A stretch of DNA of 64,000 bases from positions 19,904,501 to 19,968,500 of the forward strand of contig NC_059504.1 in NCBI RefSeq assembly GCF_914767665.1, given 5' to 3'. The stretch's first letter is position 1. Every line of letters starts with the position of its first letter. The stretch is from Harmonia axyridis. Taxonomy: Eukaryota; Arthropoda; Insecta; Coleoptera; Coccinellidae. This document shows, in pieces, positions 11,601 through 24,916 of the stretch. The notes under the pieces are model-generated. The model had not been told where the DNA came from and searched no databases. It was given only the letters and a program-made list of their open reading frames with translations. The translations under genes and the position numbers were made by a program.

Positions 11601-12765
11601 ATACATGATGTTTCTAAATCAAAAATCATCGGCATTATTTCCGAAGATTCAGTCATGGGAATCCAATTGATTCAATATCTTGGTTAGAGTTTAGCATTCA
11701 CGATGATTTTTCAGTGTGTGAAGCTAGCTGCATTTCCTTGCATGTAGATGTAAGTGATTATCATACTATCATGGGTTCGAAAATGTTCCCTGAAGGAATA
11801 AGGATCTGAAAATCCTGCATAAAGAGGTTTACTCGATGTTCGATACAAAGAACGTTTCGGTCGATTGATTGCTTCTTGTGGCTCGAAGTACCAAAAATGT
11901 TTTATTTTGTTCGAAGGACTGTAAAATGTTGGTTATCCTGCTTGAAGCACTAAAATATATTATTGTGGATAAAGAGAAATACGAGAGTGATTTTAACTTC
12001 TTTAATTTGACTTGTTAATCGAAAGAAATTCTTTTTTTTTTCTGTGTAAGCCTTAACATCATCGATATTGTCAAAGGACTGTCAAGAATAACTTTTCTTA
12101 TTTTAAGCCTTGAACTGGATCAACTGTGTATAGCCACTCCCCTTATTTCGGAAAACCCTGATGTATATTGAAAATATAAATCCCTAATTTAAATAACAAA
12201 ACCAAATGAAAAACTCGTGAACAAAACATCCTGTCTCCTTTGTACAACCAATGCAATTCTCAAAGGACCATAGTTCCACCCTCTACAATAACAAAACACC
12301 AAAAACGATGATAAAATAAAGCAGTACGTCTTGTTTTACACTGGATTCTTCCATCCTGAACTTATTCAGCTCTGACCTCCTCTAATTTATCTCGAGAGGA
12401 TATTTCCTTTTCAATCGCCCTGCTACTCTACATCCCACTGTCCCACGCAGGACGAATTTGTATCGGCAAGGGCGTTAGACTGAATTCGAGGTGATTTATA
12501 TCCAGTTTATCTAGGCATCGAAGGAGGAGATAGGCAATGGTTATTTCATTTGGGGGTTATCTCGAACAGCCGGATGCTGTAAGAAATTCGGGCCATGCAG
12601 CGAGCTGATTTATCAGGGGCTTTGGTCTAAAGCCATTTCTGTTACGTCGAGCCTTATGGGGTTATACTTCCTCAACGGAATTTTTTTTCCGAGCCGGAAG
12701 TTTCAATTTTTAGATTTACGTGACTACGTGAGTAAATGTTTACACTCACGAAACTGCTATCCTAT
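11601..12765. other. Intergenic region without recognised genes
   Basis: 12330-12680 is richer in G+C than the flanks but has no open frame I recognise on either strand. Confidence 0.3.
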
Positions 12766-13533
12766 ACCGGGTGTCCCAAGTTATCACAGTATCTAGCTTA
12801 TTTGATAATTAAAAAATGAAAAAATAGCTTTGTATAACATCAAAGTACCTTCCAATGATGTATAAAAAAGGTTCGTACATCTGACAGCCCTGTGATAGAT
12901 ACCCCTCACATTTCATTTTCAAATATGGCACCCCCTGTATATTGTCAGTGGAAACTGCATGTCATTCTATTTGGAATACAACGATAGCACATACTGATGG
13001 GTAGTTTTTATTGATAACAACGAAAGTATTAACATTTTGTAAAGTATGAATTGCAACCAAAATACCTACTTTGCAATTCAAAAAACGAAGAAACATTTGA
13101 AGCAAGTTTTTCGTTATAAAAAACATTGTTTTTTTTTAAAATAAAAAATTCATCTATGTACTTCTCATATGTGAAGTTTGTACAAATTTGGGTGGAGGCA
13201 TTTCATTTTTATTAAGGATAATTAAATAACGTAAGGGAAGTCACAAAATATTGATGTTTTTGTAGTTATTACTGAAAAAATACCAAGTATGTGCTATCGT
13301 TGTATTCCAAATAGAATGACACCCAACATAACTGACAATATACAGGGGGTGCCATTTGAAAATAAAAAGTGAGGGGTAGCTACCACAGGACTGTCAAATG
13401 TAAGAACCTATTTTGTACATCATTGCAAAGGTACTTTGATGTTATTCAAAGCAATTTTTCATTTCTTTATTATCATGCCAAATAAGCTGGATAGGTGCAT
13501 ATTACCAGTATACGATAACTTGGGACACCCGGT
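12766..13533. repeat. Foldback element with 250-bp arms
   Basis: Left arm 12766-13010 and right arm about 13275-13533 are complementary with mismatches: ACCGGGTGTCCCAAGTTATC at one end and the complement at the other, and GTGCTATCGTTGTATTCC near the centre. The centre is AT-rich. The open frame on the right arm is a by-product of the repeat. Confidence 0.85.
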
Positions 13534-13539
13534 AGATCG

Positions 13540-14453
13540 ATCTGAAACCACAAAATTTAAACTTGAATTTCATTTAATCGCTTCTTCTCACAATAGGATA
13601 TTTGGCAGATTTTTCAAATCTCTTCCAATTATTCAGTACTTAATCTTCATTTTTATTGAGCACATCAAAATTAGATATTTTCGATTCAAAAACAACATTC
13701 AAATAGACAGTCAAAATGAAATATCACGTGACGTGGCTTTAGTTACGTCAGTCGGAAGTATAAACAATAAAGTTTTTGAACGAAAGCGTTAGTTTTATTT
13801 ATTAATTCAACAGTTTTCTTTGGTGAATTTCATTTTCGATCTAAGTCATAAACATAGTAGGTATTCATTGCAAAGATTACTTCCTTTCATTATATTCTAC
13901 TATAGCAATCTTTTTGAGGTTAAAATTTATTGTTTAATTAAATGCAATGATCTTTCTCTATTGAAAACTCTGAGACGTTCGAATTAATTATTATATTTTA
14001 TAGAAGAAAATGTTGAAATTCGTAGTAAAACACTCAACACAAAAGATCGAGAATGATACGAATATATACTTAAAATTGACGTCATCGTAGGTTCGCCTTA
14101 TCCAGGTAATCTTTCATCACATGGTAATGAGTAAGAATTTTTATCGCATATTTCATAACAGTTGTTGAATGCATACCGTTTTTAAAAATCTGATCTATGG
14201 GGATGTCAAAAATATTATCAAATAGCCTATTATACGAGACTTGTATCTTTTTCTTTATTTTGAACCAAAAATCACCAGTTGTCGAAAAACTTCTATTGAA
14301 ATGAATGAAGATACCGAGTTTACAGGATGTGCCATAAACATTGCGAACACATTCAAGATTTTAATCTCTGAGTTATTTGGAGTCATTTCCGACCTCAAAT
14401 AACTCATAGAATGAATTCCTCAATTTGTTTGCAATATTAATTAATATTATTAA

Positions 14454-14484
<31 letters not shown>

Positions 14485-17400
14485 AATAATTATAATAAGT
14501 TAGCACGAAATCGTGGAGGAAAAACTACTCTTATCAATTAATCTTCAAATCAATTTAAATGAGATATGATTACTTCAAACTTAATTCATGAAATACAAGA
14601 CTTGTTTAACAATTTTTTTCTCCAAATTGGTTTTAGTTCACTCAGTTTTTCGCATAAATTTTGCCAACATTTTCATGAAATCTCATGTTATTCCATTTTA
14701 AATTCGACCATTGATAATTCTGTACCCTTTTTGTTTCAACGATAATAAAAAAAGTCCCAGTTCGTGTTCACCACAAGTTCGTACTCTGAAATCCTCAAAA
14801 GTCAGAAGAGAAAGAATTCCCTTTGATGCTGCCTGTTCTGCACTTGATTGAAACTTTTCCTTAATTGTCCGTTTCTCTCAGATATTAAGTACGTTAACCA
14901 ACAGTGCTGCTTAGTTTGGACCCTCTACGTTGAACTTGGAACAGGATCCCTAAAATTCAATTATGGGCTGGAACTCGTCTCTGATAATTTCTTGTTGAAA
15001 CAAAGGAAGTATTCGAACGCGTTAGGAAGTTTTTCTTGTAATTAAAAAGCTTGGAAAGGTACAATCTTCGACTCACTATCTTACCTAACACCGTCATTTA
15101 GAATGAATTATATATTTCGGAGGGTTGTGTCTTTCACTGGGGCAATCGATGACTTGAAACTTTTCTGAGCCTTCATAAACTCTTTGAAGAAAAACGATTC
15201 GATATTACGTAAGGTATGAGTCGTAATGGTCAAAATACACGATAGAATTGTTGTACACTAAATCGTATCGTGTATATTGAGCCTTACATAGCTCTTCATG
15301 GTTCTGAAATAAACAATTATTCGAAACGACTAACTAATCTTTCCATAAAAGAAGGATATAAAGTACGGTAAATCATGTCGCGTGTACCTACCCTTAATAT
15401 TGCTTCATGAAACTATTCATCAACTGTTCTGTTTTAATTTCGAAACAGCACCTCGATAGTTTGAACGGTGTGAGTTCCTTTTAATCGAATACAAACCATC
15501 ATTCCATTCTGAAGCCTGTGAACAACTTCTCCAAAGTTTCCTCTTTGAACTAAGTCAATTTCAATTTGATACATCAACGAAGTCAACGTGGAAACTTTGG
15601 ACTTGAATAGTTTACTGCTTCGTAGCTCGCTATACTGTTTGACTACGTTCAATTTACAACTTGTTGTGAAAAAAGTTTACTGTTACAAATAGTGAATTCA
15701 AATTGGTGAAGGTTACTTTTCAATCTGATTCTTCTTTCAAGGATAGTGCCTCCTCAATTATATTCACATTTAGGTAGTTTAAATGCCACAAATTCATATC
15801 AAAATTGTAATTTTAACATTTTTTTGATTGCAGAACAACCTTTGTGGATCAATAAATTGTTATCTTTCACCCCATTCTATGATATTTACCCAAACATGTC
15901 TTACAAACTGTGGTTAACCTATAATAAGAAACTTGACAACGATTGTCAGATTGATATAACCTAGGTATCGTGACGTCTGCTGTCAAATCAAATATGAACC
16001 ATTTTAGTGATTCTATGGTTTCTGGATATCAAAGAAAATCAAAACCGATCTTAGTCAATCTTTTTCACATAGAGGCTCACATATTTCTGGAAATTAACAC
16101 TCATGGAATCCAATGTACTTTTTGAAGGTTTCAATTGACTAATACTCTCTCCCATTTGAAGAATAATTACTTTTCTTACACGTCTTCGAGTTCAGAACAC
16201 TAAAGAAGGTATCGTTCGAACTGTTTAAATACAAACAAAAGATCGATTGTAAATACACCTACCCTCGCTGCATGGCACAAAAAAGAGACAAAGAAACCTT
16301 CCTTTGGTCCCTAAAGATAAAACATTGCTGGAAACAATGAATATCAACGGTATCGAGGCGTATCCCTATCTCCCATTCCGTCTGAGAAAATGTTTATTTT
16401 GTTCACCGCTCAAAGAAAACTTCTCACTAGGAGCGATTAGGTTTAATGTGTTTGGACCGAAGCTCCCAAACTTGGATGATTCCCATTACATATTGGAAGT
16501 ATTAACTATCTCTACTTCTGTCGTTAAGACAACCAACGCACATAATTTCTCGTGCATTGGAAGATGTGGGAAATAACAAAGCAAAAAATTAGAGAACAGA
16601 CATTGATTCTCAATCCGTTCTTGTTTTTATCGATATTTTTTTCATGCGCCAGAGGGTGTCTTGAATTACTCCCTAGATTCTGAACAATGGGCTACTTGAC
16701 AGATATTTAAAATTTTCTACTACTATTCAATGATATTTTTGAACACGTAAAAAGTGGTTATTTCAAAATAGCATGAATATTTCTCAATTATTATTTGTTA
16801 GAATTCTATTGCGAAAATTGGATACTATGATTCATCACATTCTTACTAGTTATAGCTAACTGTTTGAGGTTAGAATTCAATGTTGTTTAGATTGTTTAGA
16901 ATGTCCTATGTTTTCAATGACTTACTTTGGTTCATTTTTACTATAGCAAAGTCTTTGAAGTAAGAATTCGATGTTTTCACCATAAGCTCGGCCAATACAG
17001 TTAGTTTTTCATCACGAGATTGTTATTTCGTGATGAGATAACATCGTGAATTGGTACCGATTGGTACGAATTTTTTAAGTTATAGAGATTTTTCAATCAG
17101 ATTAAATATCGTCTCCGAAAGCATGAACTCTAAAGATGTTAATAAATAAGACAATATCACCAGAATTGAAAATTTTCAGTCAACAGCTCTGGTTACTAGC
17201 AGTGGGGGGGATGACTCCCTTATCTTCTCGGTGGAGAGAGAATAAGTACCCGAAATACCACATCATTAGAGAATCATCATTCATATCGGAGAAATCTAGC
17301 GTCGAGTTACAATGCTAGCCAGAAACCTCTGAAGATGCTTACCGCAGTAATAAGAGAAACATTACGTGAAAAACGACTAGACCAAATCTAAAAAGCCAGA

Positions 17401-18100
17401 AGTTTTCCAATTCTGTCTGTAAAGCCTTCGGCATTCTAATAGGACAATATTTTTTATTCTGTCAAATAGCCTACTTCGAATAAATTTTGAGATGTCCCAC
17501 ATCTTGCAATGTCCTCAAAATCGATAAGCAATTTTTCTGTGTCCTTCAATAAAGACTAAACATATTCGAACAATTTTAAATGTTTTGTTCATAGTTTTAA
17601 TGTCCACATTGACTGTTAGATGTACCTACAGTTGTCTTAAAAAAAAAGATACAAAACTTTATAGACAATCTCAGGTCTATACCTAAATTTTAGATCGAAT
17701 AATGAATGTTGATGTTATATGCTCTCACATTTTGAGTGTTGTTATTTTTTATTATTATAGATTTACAATATTATCTGTTCTTGTAATTTACATGTATATA
17801 ATAAAGTGAAATAGAGAATCCCTGTATTATTTCAATGTAAAACCTTACCTTCTATTCATTCATTCTCCTCGTCAACTCTCTAGCTACTAATATCCATTTC
17901 GATTTATTTATTTAATGAACAATATTACCCAGACTTGCACATAAAATTTTATTCCAAAATTGTGTATTCAGGGCATTCGGACAATTAAAACCGAGAATAA
18001 AACTCCTCTTTCAATATTGTATGTAACAACAAAGACAAAATTTAAAAAAATACCACAACAAATGTGAATCATTTGAAGAATTCAGATTCAAACTCCTTGC
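13540..18100. other. Long AT-rich region without recognised genes
   Basis: Only short frames with no familiar motif. There is an (AT)n run at 14448-14486. It lies downstream of the nuclear receptor gene. Confidence 0.4.
14448..14486. repeat. (AT)n microsatellite
   Basis: Uninterrupted TA dinucleotides between TAATATTATTAATTAATATT and AAATAATTATAAT. Confidence 0.9.
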
Positions 18101-18117
18101 TTTACAATCTTGTCATT

Positions 18118-18123
18118 TTTATT
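18118..18123 (-). terminator. Candidate poly(A) signal of the nuclear receptor gene
   Basis: AATAAA on the minus strand about 75 bases after the receptor stop codon. Confidence 0.4.
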
Positions 18124-18196
18124 TCTATTAATTTGTTTCTTGTTTTGATCAGGAAAATATTAAATTTCATCAAGTAAATTCCAATAAAAAAATCAA

Positions 18197-18804
18197 CTAC
18201 TGAATCGTTGCAATAACTCTTTCGATAGGAACATCTCCTATAATAGGTCGAAAAAGTGCATTATAAAGAACTGATGACTTAAATGATAATAAAACAGGAA
18301 TCATCAATAAAATCGCTGTGAACCTCCTAAAATTATAAGAGTATTTAACCACCAAACCATCCATACTTCTCTGAAGAACGCAATTCACCAGATCTACCTG
18401 CTGAGGGTCGTCCAAAAGGTCAGACCTACACAACATAATAGTCTCAAGTAGTTCAACATCCACAACATCCAGATGTAAATCATGTAAGCGCATGAAAACT
18501 TTGCTGAAGTTTGGAATATCGATGTCGGCATCCAGAGACCAAAAGGAGAACTTCAAGATGAAGAGTGGTGCCCACAGATGGGACAGAATATTGTTCTGTG
18601 ACACCTTGTTGAGAATACCGAAGGATGAGTTTGTCCTAAGTTGTTTTATTGTTGTCAGGAAAACATGAGAGGCTTTCTCGTGTATTGGGAGCAATTCTTT
18701 TTGGAGTCGAATGAAGGTTATGTCAACATCCGCATCTAGAAGTTGCTTATCTACTGTTCTGTTCATGCTTCTTGGTTTTCTTGGACCACGTTCTTCCTGG
18801 ACAG
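18197..18804 (-). CDS. Hr83: NR2E nuclear receptor (Hr83-like): hinge and ligand-binding domain, last exon
   Basis: Acceptor ttctag; begins AVQEERGPRKPRS, the T/A-box extension found after NR2E fingers, and runs 201 codons to a TGA or equivalent stop at 18197. The ligand-binding domain is short and divergent; the end (LFRPIIGDVPIERVIATIQ) matches the last helices before the AF-2 region of NR2E receptors. The three visible exons give about 280 residues. The gene lies about 5.7 kb downstream of the channel on the same strand, with no sign of functional linkage. Confidence 0.85.
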
Positions 18805-18906
18805 CTAGAATGAAAAATGATCATTAGTACCTACTGAAGCGTCAACGTAAAGACCATATTTGGTAGAAAGTCCATAATTGTTTAAGTCTGTTGAATTTAA
18901 ACTCAC

Positions 18907-19002
18907 CTTTAACATTCATGTTTACAGCAAAACATCTCTGCAAGCGACAGTAGGGGCACCAATTTCTTCTAGATTTGTCTATGATGCATCTACCTTCGCC
19001 AG
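18907..19002 (-). CDS. Hr83: NR2E nuclear receptor (Hr83-like): second DNA-binding zinc finger exon
   Basis: Acceptor tttcag, donor gtgagt, phase 1 to 1. Encodes GEGRCIIDKSRRNWCPYCRL and QRCFAVNMNVK, the second C4 zinc finger of a nuclear receptor. N-W-C-P-Y-C-R-L replaces the more common N-x-C-R-A-C-R-L. Confidence 0.9.
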
Positions 19003-19084
19003 CTGAAAATATTATTCGATAACCATTTCAGTTTTGGTGACATTATCGGAACAAAGGTGATTTTCAGATTGATTATTTACTTAC

Positions 19085-19225
19085 AAATACAAGTATAAAT
19101 AATGTTTCTTCTGATACTCCTCTTGAAGAAGCACGAACAGCCATCGCAACAGTAAACGCCATAGTGTTTTCCATAGGATTTATCCCCGCATACTCTGCAA
19201 GCCACTGGTATTGGTAATGTACGAC
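19085..19225 (-). CDS. Hr83: NR2E nuclear receptor (Hr83-like): first DNA-binding zinc finger exon
   Basis: Transcription factor exon, phase 1 to 1 (acceptor ttttag, donor gtaagt). Encodes RTLPIPVACRVCGDKSYGKH, then YGVYCCDGCSCFFKRS and IIYTCI: a full first zinc finger with P-box CDGCSC. The NR2E assignment is firm from the finger sequence; Hr83 (NR2E5) within it is from memory of that subfamily. The exon starts with GT completing a Gly codon, so at least one upstream exon with the start codon exists; I could not identify it between 19.23 and 21.3 kb. Confidence 0.88.
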
Positions 19226-19229
19226 CTAA

Positions 19230-21360
19230 AAATTAATATAAATGAAAAAAATATGATGAGATTATTCTAATTCGTAGCCATTCAATTCATCAACAAAATT
19301 TCGCTTGAATATTCTTGATTCATTCTTCTGAATATAAATCTGCAGTCAAATCTTCCAATTTGGCATGCCATGAAATCATAGAATGACTTGATACTTTCGA
19401 CATTCGTTCTTCATCATTTTTCGGGAGAATTCTCTTTAAGAAACGAAAAGCCATATAAAAATAACAAATACATATTTGAAACCTTTGAGTATTCACCTTT
19501 TTCGATACAATTCACTCAATAAGTCCTGGTCTTGTCTAGATCGAGATATTCAAGGTTAGATGCTTATTTTCACGAGATGATAGTAACTTACAGGATAGTA
19601 CTATCGTGATAGTGCGAGAGTACTGTTGTGACAGAGCTGTTGTAACTATCAAGAAGTTTATATGGTGGTGATTCCTGCGATAGTTACTACCACGATAGTA
19701 CTATCGTGAAAATGCGCCTTTAGCGATGCTAAAATTGTTGTTATTGGAAAAAAAGATACAAGAGAGTTTCGTGTATTGATGAAAATATGTTTTTCATGAA
19801 AAAATACTGTGCAAGTAAAGCAATACTTTGATGAGTGTTATTCATATTTTACTCCATCAACAGTGACGGTTTAAAGGTGCTTCAGAGAATGTAATTTGGC
19901 TCAAATGAAGGGGATTGGCAAGATTGAACCCTATTTTGAAAGCGAACACGAATCTTTTTACAGAAAAGGTATTGAAAAGTTGAAAGAGCTCTGGAGGTGG
20001 TACATGATCACTTTTGAAGGTGACTATGTAGACGAATAAAGTCGAACCTTCAAGAAAAAAAGTGTTTTTATTGGTAAGAAACGGAAATTGTTGATTGAAG
20101 TGTTATATCAGCCCCAAATCATGTAGAAAAAAATATTTTTCATTCAAAATTCTCTATTTTGGAAAAAATGAATTATCCAATGGAAAGGATACCGCACACT
20201 TTATTAGGAAAGTGGCTTAATTGGCTTAATTTTTTATATGTCCAAGTCATTCCAAAGAAAAAGTTCAATAGACAAAAGTTCTTCTATAGGCTAGTTCTGA
20301 CGCTAGAGGAACCGGAAAAGTCTCATTTATTTTCCTTTGTTACAATACCAATACAAAGCCTTATCCTGGATAATCATCACTATTCTGAGTTATCAAGATG
20401 TGAAGATTCATTAATATGAGATACTATTAAAAGCATTGTTCTTCGGTGTTGTAACATTTAGTCAATTATACAGTGTGTCCCAGCTACTTACAATTTTTTA
20501 TGTTCAATAATTGGGAAATGGTTACAAATCGCCTTAGCGATTTACAATCAAAAAATGCTGAAAATCCACACAAAATTTCAATTGAGCCCGACAAGTAGGT
20601 TTTGAAATATCAAAATTGTACAAAAAAATATATTATCCTCACGAAATTTCGTATGCACATTCGTTTTCCCATTTTAAAATTGACTATGACTATTTTTCAA
20701 TTATCAATAGAATAAAATTATCCTAAATCAACCGAGAGATTTTGTCTATAAACGAACTTGACCCAGGTATTTGAAGAATTATCGGGTACACTGCAGCCGG
20801 ACGGACGGACAGAATTGATTGAAAAGAGATTAATGAGTGAGTCTATAACTTTTGCAAGCCGAGTTAAGTTTTTATTCATATTGTTTCAAAAATGGCCTAA
20901 TTTCGACACTTCAAATCCACAAAAATAACAAATTCTTGAAAAAATACAGATTTTCCTCACCCATACTCCTGTTTTCTAGGAATACCCGTTTAGCAAATCG
21001 CCGTAATGTTAGTGACTGAAAAATATAAAAATCACTGCTCTTATATACTCTCTTGCCATTATTTAAGGCGACTGACAGGTGCCTTATTAAAAATAATAGA
21101 AAAACAGGAAAACTCGAGGGTTTTCCACCCCCGCCACGTGGCCTTTTGACGTTCCCTGTCATTCGGACAATAATCAACACTCAACGCACCTGAAGAGCCT
21201 TCTTAATATTTGAACACTCGTCACCTTTAATGATCGTTAGGTCAAGTTTTTTGTAGACGCTGATTGTACAGTATGATCTTTTCATTCGGCAATGTATTCC
21301 AATGCGCTCCTCAATGCGATTTTCAGTATTCTGAATACAACATTTCAAAATGCATTTCTC
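19230..21360. other. Upstream region of the nuclear receptor gene
   Basis: Must contain or precede the missing start exon of the receptor. 21100-21190 is locally GC-rich (CACCCCCGCCACGTGGCC, with an E-box CACGTG) and is the best promoter or first-exon candidate, but no clear ATG/donor pair in the right phase could be chosen. Confidence 0.3.
19556..19727. repeat. Small MITE with ATAGTACTATCGTG palindromes
   Basis: The ends share an inverted TTATTTTCACGA-type motif (right: TCGTGAAAATGCGCC). Inside are perfect palindromes such as CACGATAGTACTATCGTG and GATAGTACTATC. Non-coding. Confidence 0.65.
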
Positions 21361-21364
21361 CGTT

Positions 21365-21650
21365 TCAGAATCGTAATGAGTTCATTACAGTACTAAAAAC
21401 AGTGCTGTAATGAACTCATTACATCATTGTTTTCAGTTATATTTTGCGTTTTGTGGTTCTCTACCTCTACACTTGACTTTCTATCCTATCAAATTTCAAC
21501 AAACGTCAATTGTCAATATAATTTGGATAGATATAGTGAAATGATTTGCAACATTATTCGCATTTCTCTTAATTCTGGTGGTGTTAAATCGATTTCCTCA
21601 GACATAATTCACGAATTTAATGCGTAATTATGAATTATTTCAAAATTCGA
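21365..21650. repeat. Dispersed repeat, copy 2 (pair with 5036-5300)
   Basis: Starts with a near-perfect hairpin GTAATGAACTCATTAC with loop AGTACTAAAAACAGTGCT and continues colinear with the first copy to TTTAATGCGTAA. Confidence 0.75.
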
Positions 21651-22191
21651 AACAATTTTAGCGTATACCAAAAAGAACGCGTCTATCATGCTTGAGCCAA
21701 CTCAGCATTCAGCAAGAAATGGCTGAGTTCCATCGACAAACTGATAGATATGTTTGAACAAAAAAATTAAAGAAGGCTAGTGAATTTTTATTGAATATTT
21801 CTTCCTAGTTATACATGGTGAGTCAATAGTACTCGATCGGTATGTCAGAGTGAGAGGGTGAGTCAATATGTCATGAACGGGTTAGTCAGAGAATGTTGAC
21901 CACTCGTTCATTTATCTCCGGTTGAGATGTTCTTTTAACCCCTGGAAGAGCGGTTTTCCAGAGGTCTCGGAGAATTAATAATTATGTAAATTCACTAAGA
22001 TGTTATGTGAGTCCGGCCCGTCGCTTCAATGGACAGGTCTTTTTTAGTTGACTTTCTTTCTCTTTGGGACAGGATTAGTTTACTGGGTCCATGAAAATCA
22101 ATATAAATTTTAAAACTAAATATAATAAAGAAAAATAAAAATAACCAAAGTTACAATATCCCTTGAATGTTGACTCAACGGCCAAAATTTT

Positions 22192-22630
22192 ATAAAAAAA
22201 CAAAAAAATATCTCAAATAATCTGTTATTCAAACAAACGAAACAATATACCAACTTTGAATTTGGGAGAATCGGGAATACTCAAACTTATTTTCATCGAA
22301 AACACATTCCAACATCAACAAATAAAATAAAAAGTAAATAGCCAAAAAACTTGCCCTTATCCCACGATGCTAGGTGAGTATTTTAGGCCCTGCCTAAACC
22401 TAGTTTTAATTTTTTCAAACTGTTCACTCGAAACGTGTAATTCCTTATATAACACTTCACTCCCGATCCGCGAACTCCGATCTAAAAAAAAAACAAAAAA
22501 ATGTCTCAAATAATCTGTTATTCAAACAAACGAAACAATATACCAACTTTGAATTTGGGAGAATCGGGACTACTCAAATAATTCCTTATATAACACTTCA
22601 CTCCCGATCCGCGAACTCCGATCTAACCTA
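22192..22630. repeat. Interleaved direct duplications
   Basis: A block with CAAATAATCTGTTATTCAAAC and GGGAGAATCGGGA occurs at about 22192-22290 and again at 22484-22580 (294-base offset). A second block, AATTCCTTATATAACACTTC and CGATCCGCGAACTCCGATCT, occurs at 22439 and 22580 (141-base offset). The copies are almost identical, so the event is recent. Confidence 0.85.
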
Positions 22631-24660
22631 ATTTATTCCAAAATAATCCAAAACAAATTCTAACTTTATCCCAAAAAATTCCTAGTTTACTATTTCTGAC
22701 CTAATTTAACCGTTCTTAATAAAAAACCCTAAGTGATACTAACTTCTCTCGACCTCTCCAAAAATCGTAACATCGTTCTTATCTAAGACCGCCCCCAACT
22801 ACTCCTCAAGATACCATGTCAATTAGATCATTGGTTAGAACATTTTTTATCTTTTTTCAATAAGAGTCCTTACCTCTACTTCAAACTACATTTTTCTGTC
22901 GATCTCAGCAAGAAACATACTTCAACTCCGCCTAAGACCTTTTTGCTGCGTCATCTGAGAACGACCCTGACGGTTTTTCGCATTTATCGAACTCAGATAA
23001 GTCAAGATTTCCCCATATCTAAATTATTTTTCTTATCCGTAAAAATATATCGATTTCACCAAGGCCGTGAGACGGTAACTAAGAAAAGCATTGATTGGAA
23101 AATAAAACATCCTTATGCTAAGATAAGCTCAGTTTACATAAGTCGCGATCACTCTTTTGAATTTAACGTATATTCCCTAGGCATAATAATTCTAATAATT
23201 TCGATAATTTTCAAATATCCGCTTTACTACAAATAGTACTCTTGGAAATTTTGGGTTAGGAGAATGATTCAAATTTTGACGTAAACGACAGTACTCAGCC
23301 CATAAGCTTAAATTATTTTCGACTCAACACGGTAGTGAGGTAGTTAGAAAAGGATAAAAACGATACCACCCTGTTTTTTCAATTGAAAATGCCCAATTTT
23401 TATTTCATACTCATAATCCCAATGAAATTCTGATTTCGAAATATCCCCCTTGTCATCATTTAATCGTTTTACTGGTACTTTTTGACGTAGGCCACTTCAG
23501 TTTCAGATTCTTTTCAGTTTCAGAATGGGTCGCTTACTTTATCTAAATCAATCTTATGAGAACTATATCATTTATTACTCCCCTGTTTCTTTTATCGAAG
23601 GATGTAACAGATTTTCTTAGGAAGAAGATGAAGCCCTTCAATAGGGAAGAGTGCGTCTTTCGCAATATCTTCTTTGACCGGCAATGTATCCGGCAAAAAT
23701 GAATACAGTTCACGAGTGAATCAATTACCTCGTGGTGTCAATGAAAAATAGTGAAAGTTGAGTAGATATGGAGATTTATCGTGATACAACATTTGTTTTG
23801 TTATATTTCAGGTGAATTAAACAAGGATTTGTCATAATTTATAGGGAAATATTAAATATTTCATAGATAGGTATATCATATAACATCAAACTCATGTTAT
23901 AAGACTTGATATTTGGTACGTTGCCAAACATGAGCGTACTTTGCAAAACATTAATTTCACTTCTTATGACACATTGGGACAAGTGAGTCTCGAGAACTAA
24001 AATAATCACAAATTCATCCTATAAAGACCAACTCAAAGAAAAAGCAAAATCAGCGAGAACGAAAGCAGTCATAAGGACTTTGAGAATGTTGGGCCAAGTT
24101 CTTTGAATAAAAAAGAGAAAATTAGAATGAACTGAATAAATAAATATAAATAAATTACCGGAAAACCACCAACAATGTCAGATGAAGAAAAAATCACAAT
24201 ATAACGAAACAAATTGAGACAATTTTCATGAAAAATGAATAATGTGTATTGATATAGCGTCTCGATGAACGAAGAGTAGAAGGACTCACTTGCCCCACGA
24301 TATGGGGCAAGGCATTTGAGGTTTTTTTTTTCAGTCAGAAATTCTCACCTAATAATTATTATTTTGTTAATTTTGTGTGTTGTATGTATTGAATAAGTAT
24401 CTAAAGTTGTGACTCAATCAATAAACATTGTTTTATTCGCATTTTTGAAAAAGTTATACCTCATTAAACCTTAAGGTGTCTCATTTGCACCACCCTTCCC
24501 TATAAATATGTCAGCTTATTCTATAAACAAAAACACAAACCATTGACTAAATCTATAAGGGTAGACAAAGTTTTTGCTGAGGTTTATATATTTGCTCTTC
24601 GTATGTTGAAATATATGATGTCCCTATCACATTTCCTCTGCTAATACTGAGATTCTTCTA
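22631..24660. other. Region without recognised genes
   Basis: No motif-bearing frame on either strand. A short perfect hairpin, CTTGCCCC-ACGATAT-GGGGCAAG, lies at about 24290-24312. Confidence 0.35.
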
Positions 24661-24667
24661 CACATAC

Positions 24668-24673
24668 TTTATT
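24668..24673 (-). terminator. Candidate poly(A) signal of the channel gene
   Basis: AATAAA on the minus strand about 245 bases after the channel stop codon. It is the first clear canonical hexamer I found downstream, so a 3' UTR of about 270 bases is plausible. Confidence 0.4.
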
Positions 24674-24916
24674 GTTTGAAGTTATAATAATCCCAAAATA
24701 ATATACAGGGTGCTCTGATAGCCCACCGACAAACTTTGCCTTATAAAAGATCAAGTTATTTCAACAAAAAACATTAAGGGCATGTATGTCCGATTTCAAT
24801 TATTCAAAGAAATGAATGGTTTCAAAAGTTTAATTCATGATATATTCATAACAAAAAATTATAGTGAAGTGCAGGTTTCTTTTTTATGGTTTATAAACTA
24901 TCAAATATATGAAACA

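Noticed and set aside
13436..13792. 118-codon plus-strand frame
   Set aside because: It starts inside the right arm of the foldback and runs into unrelated DNA; no motif.
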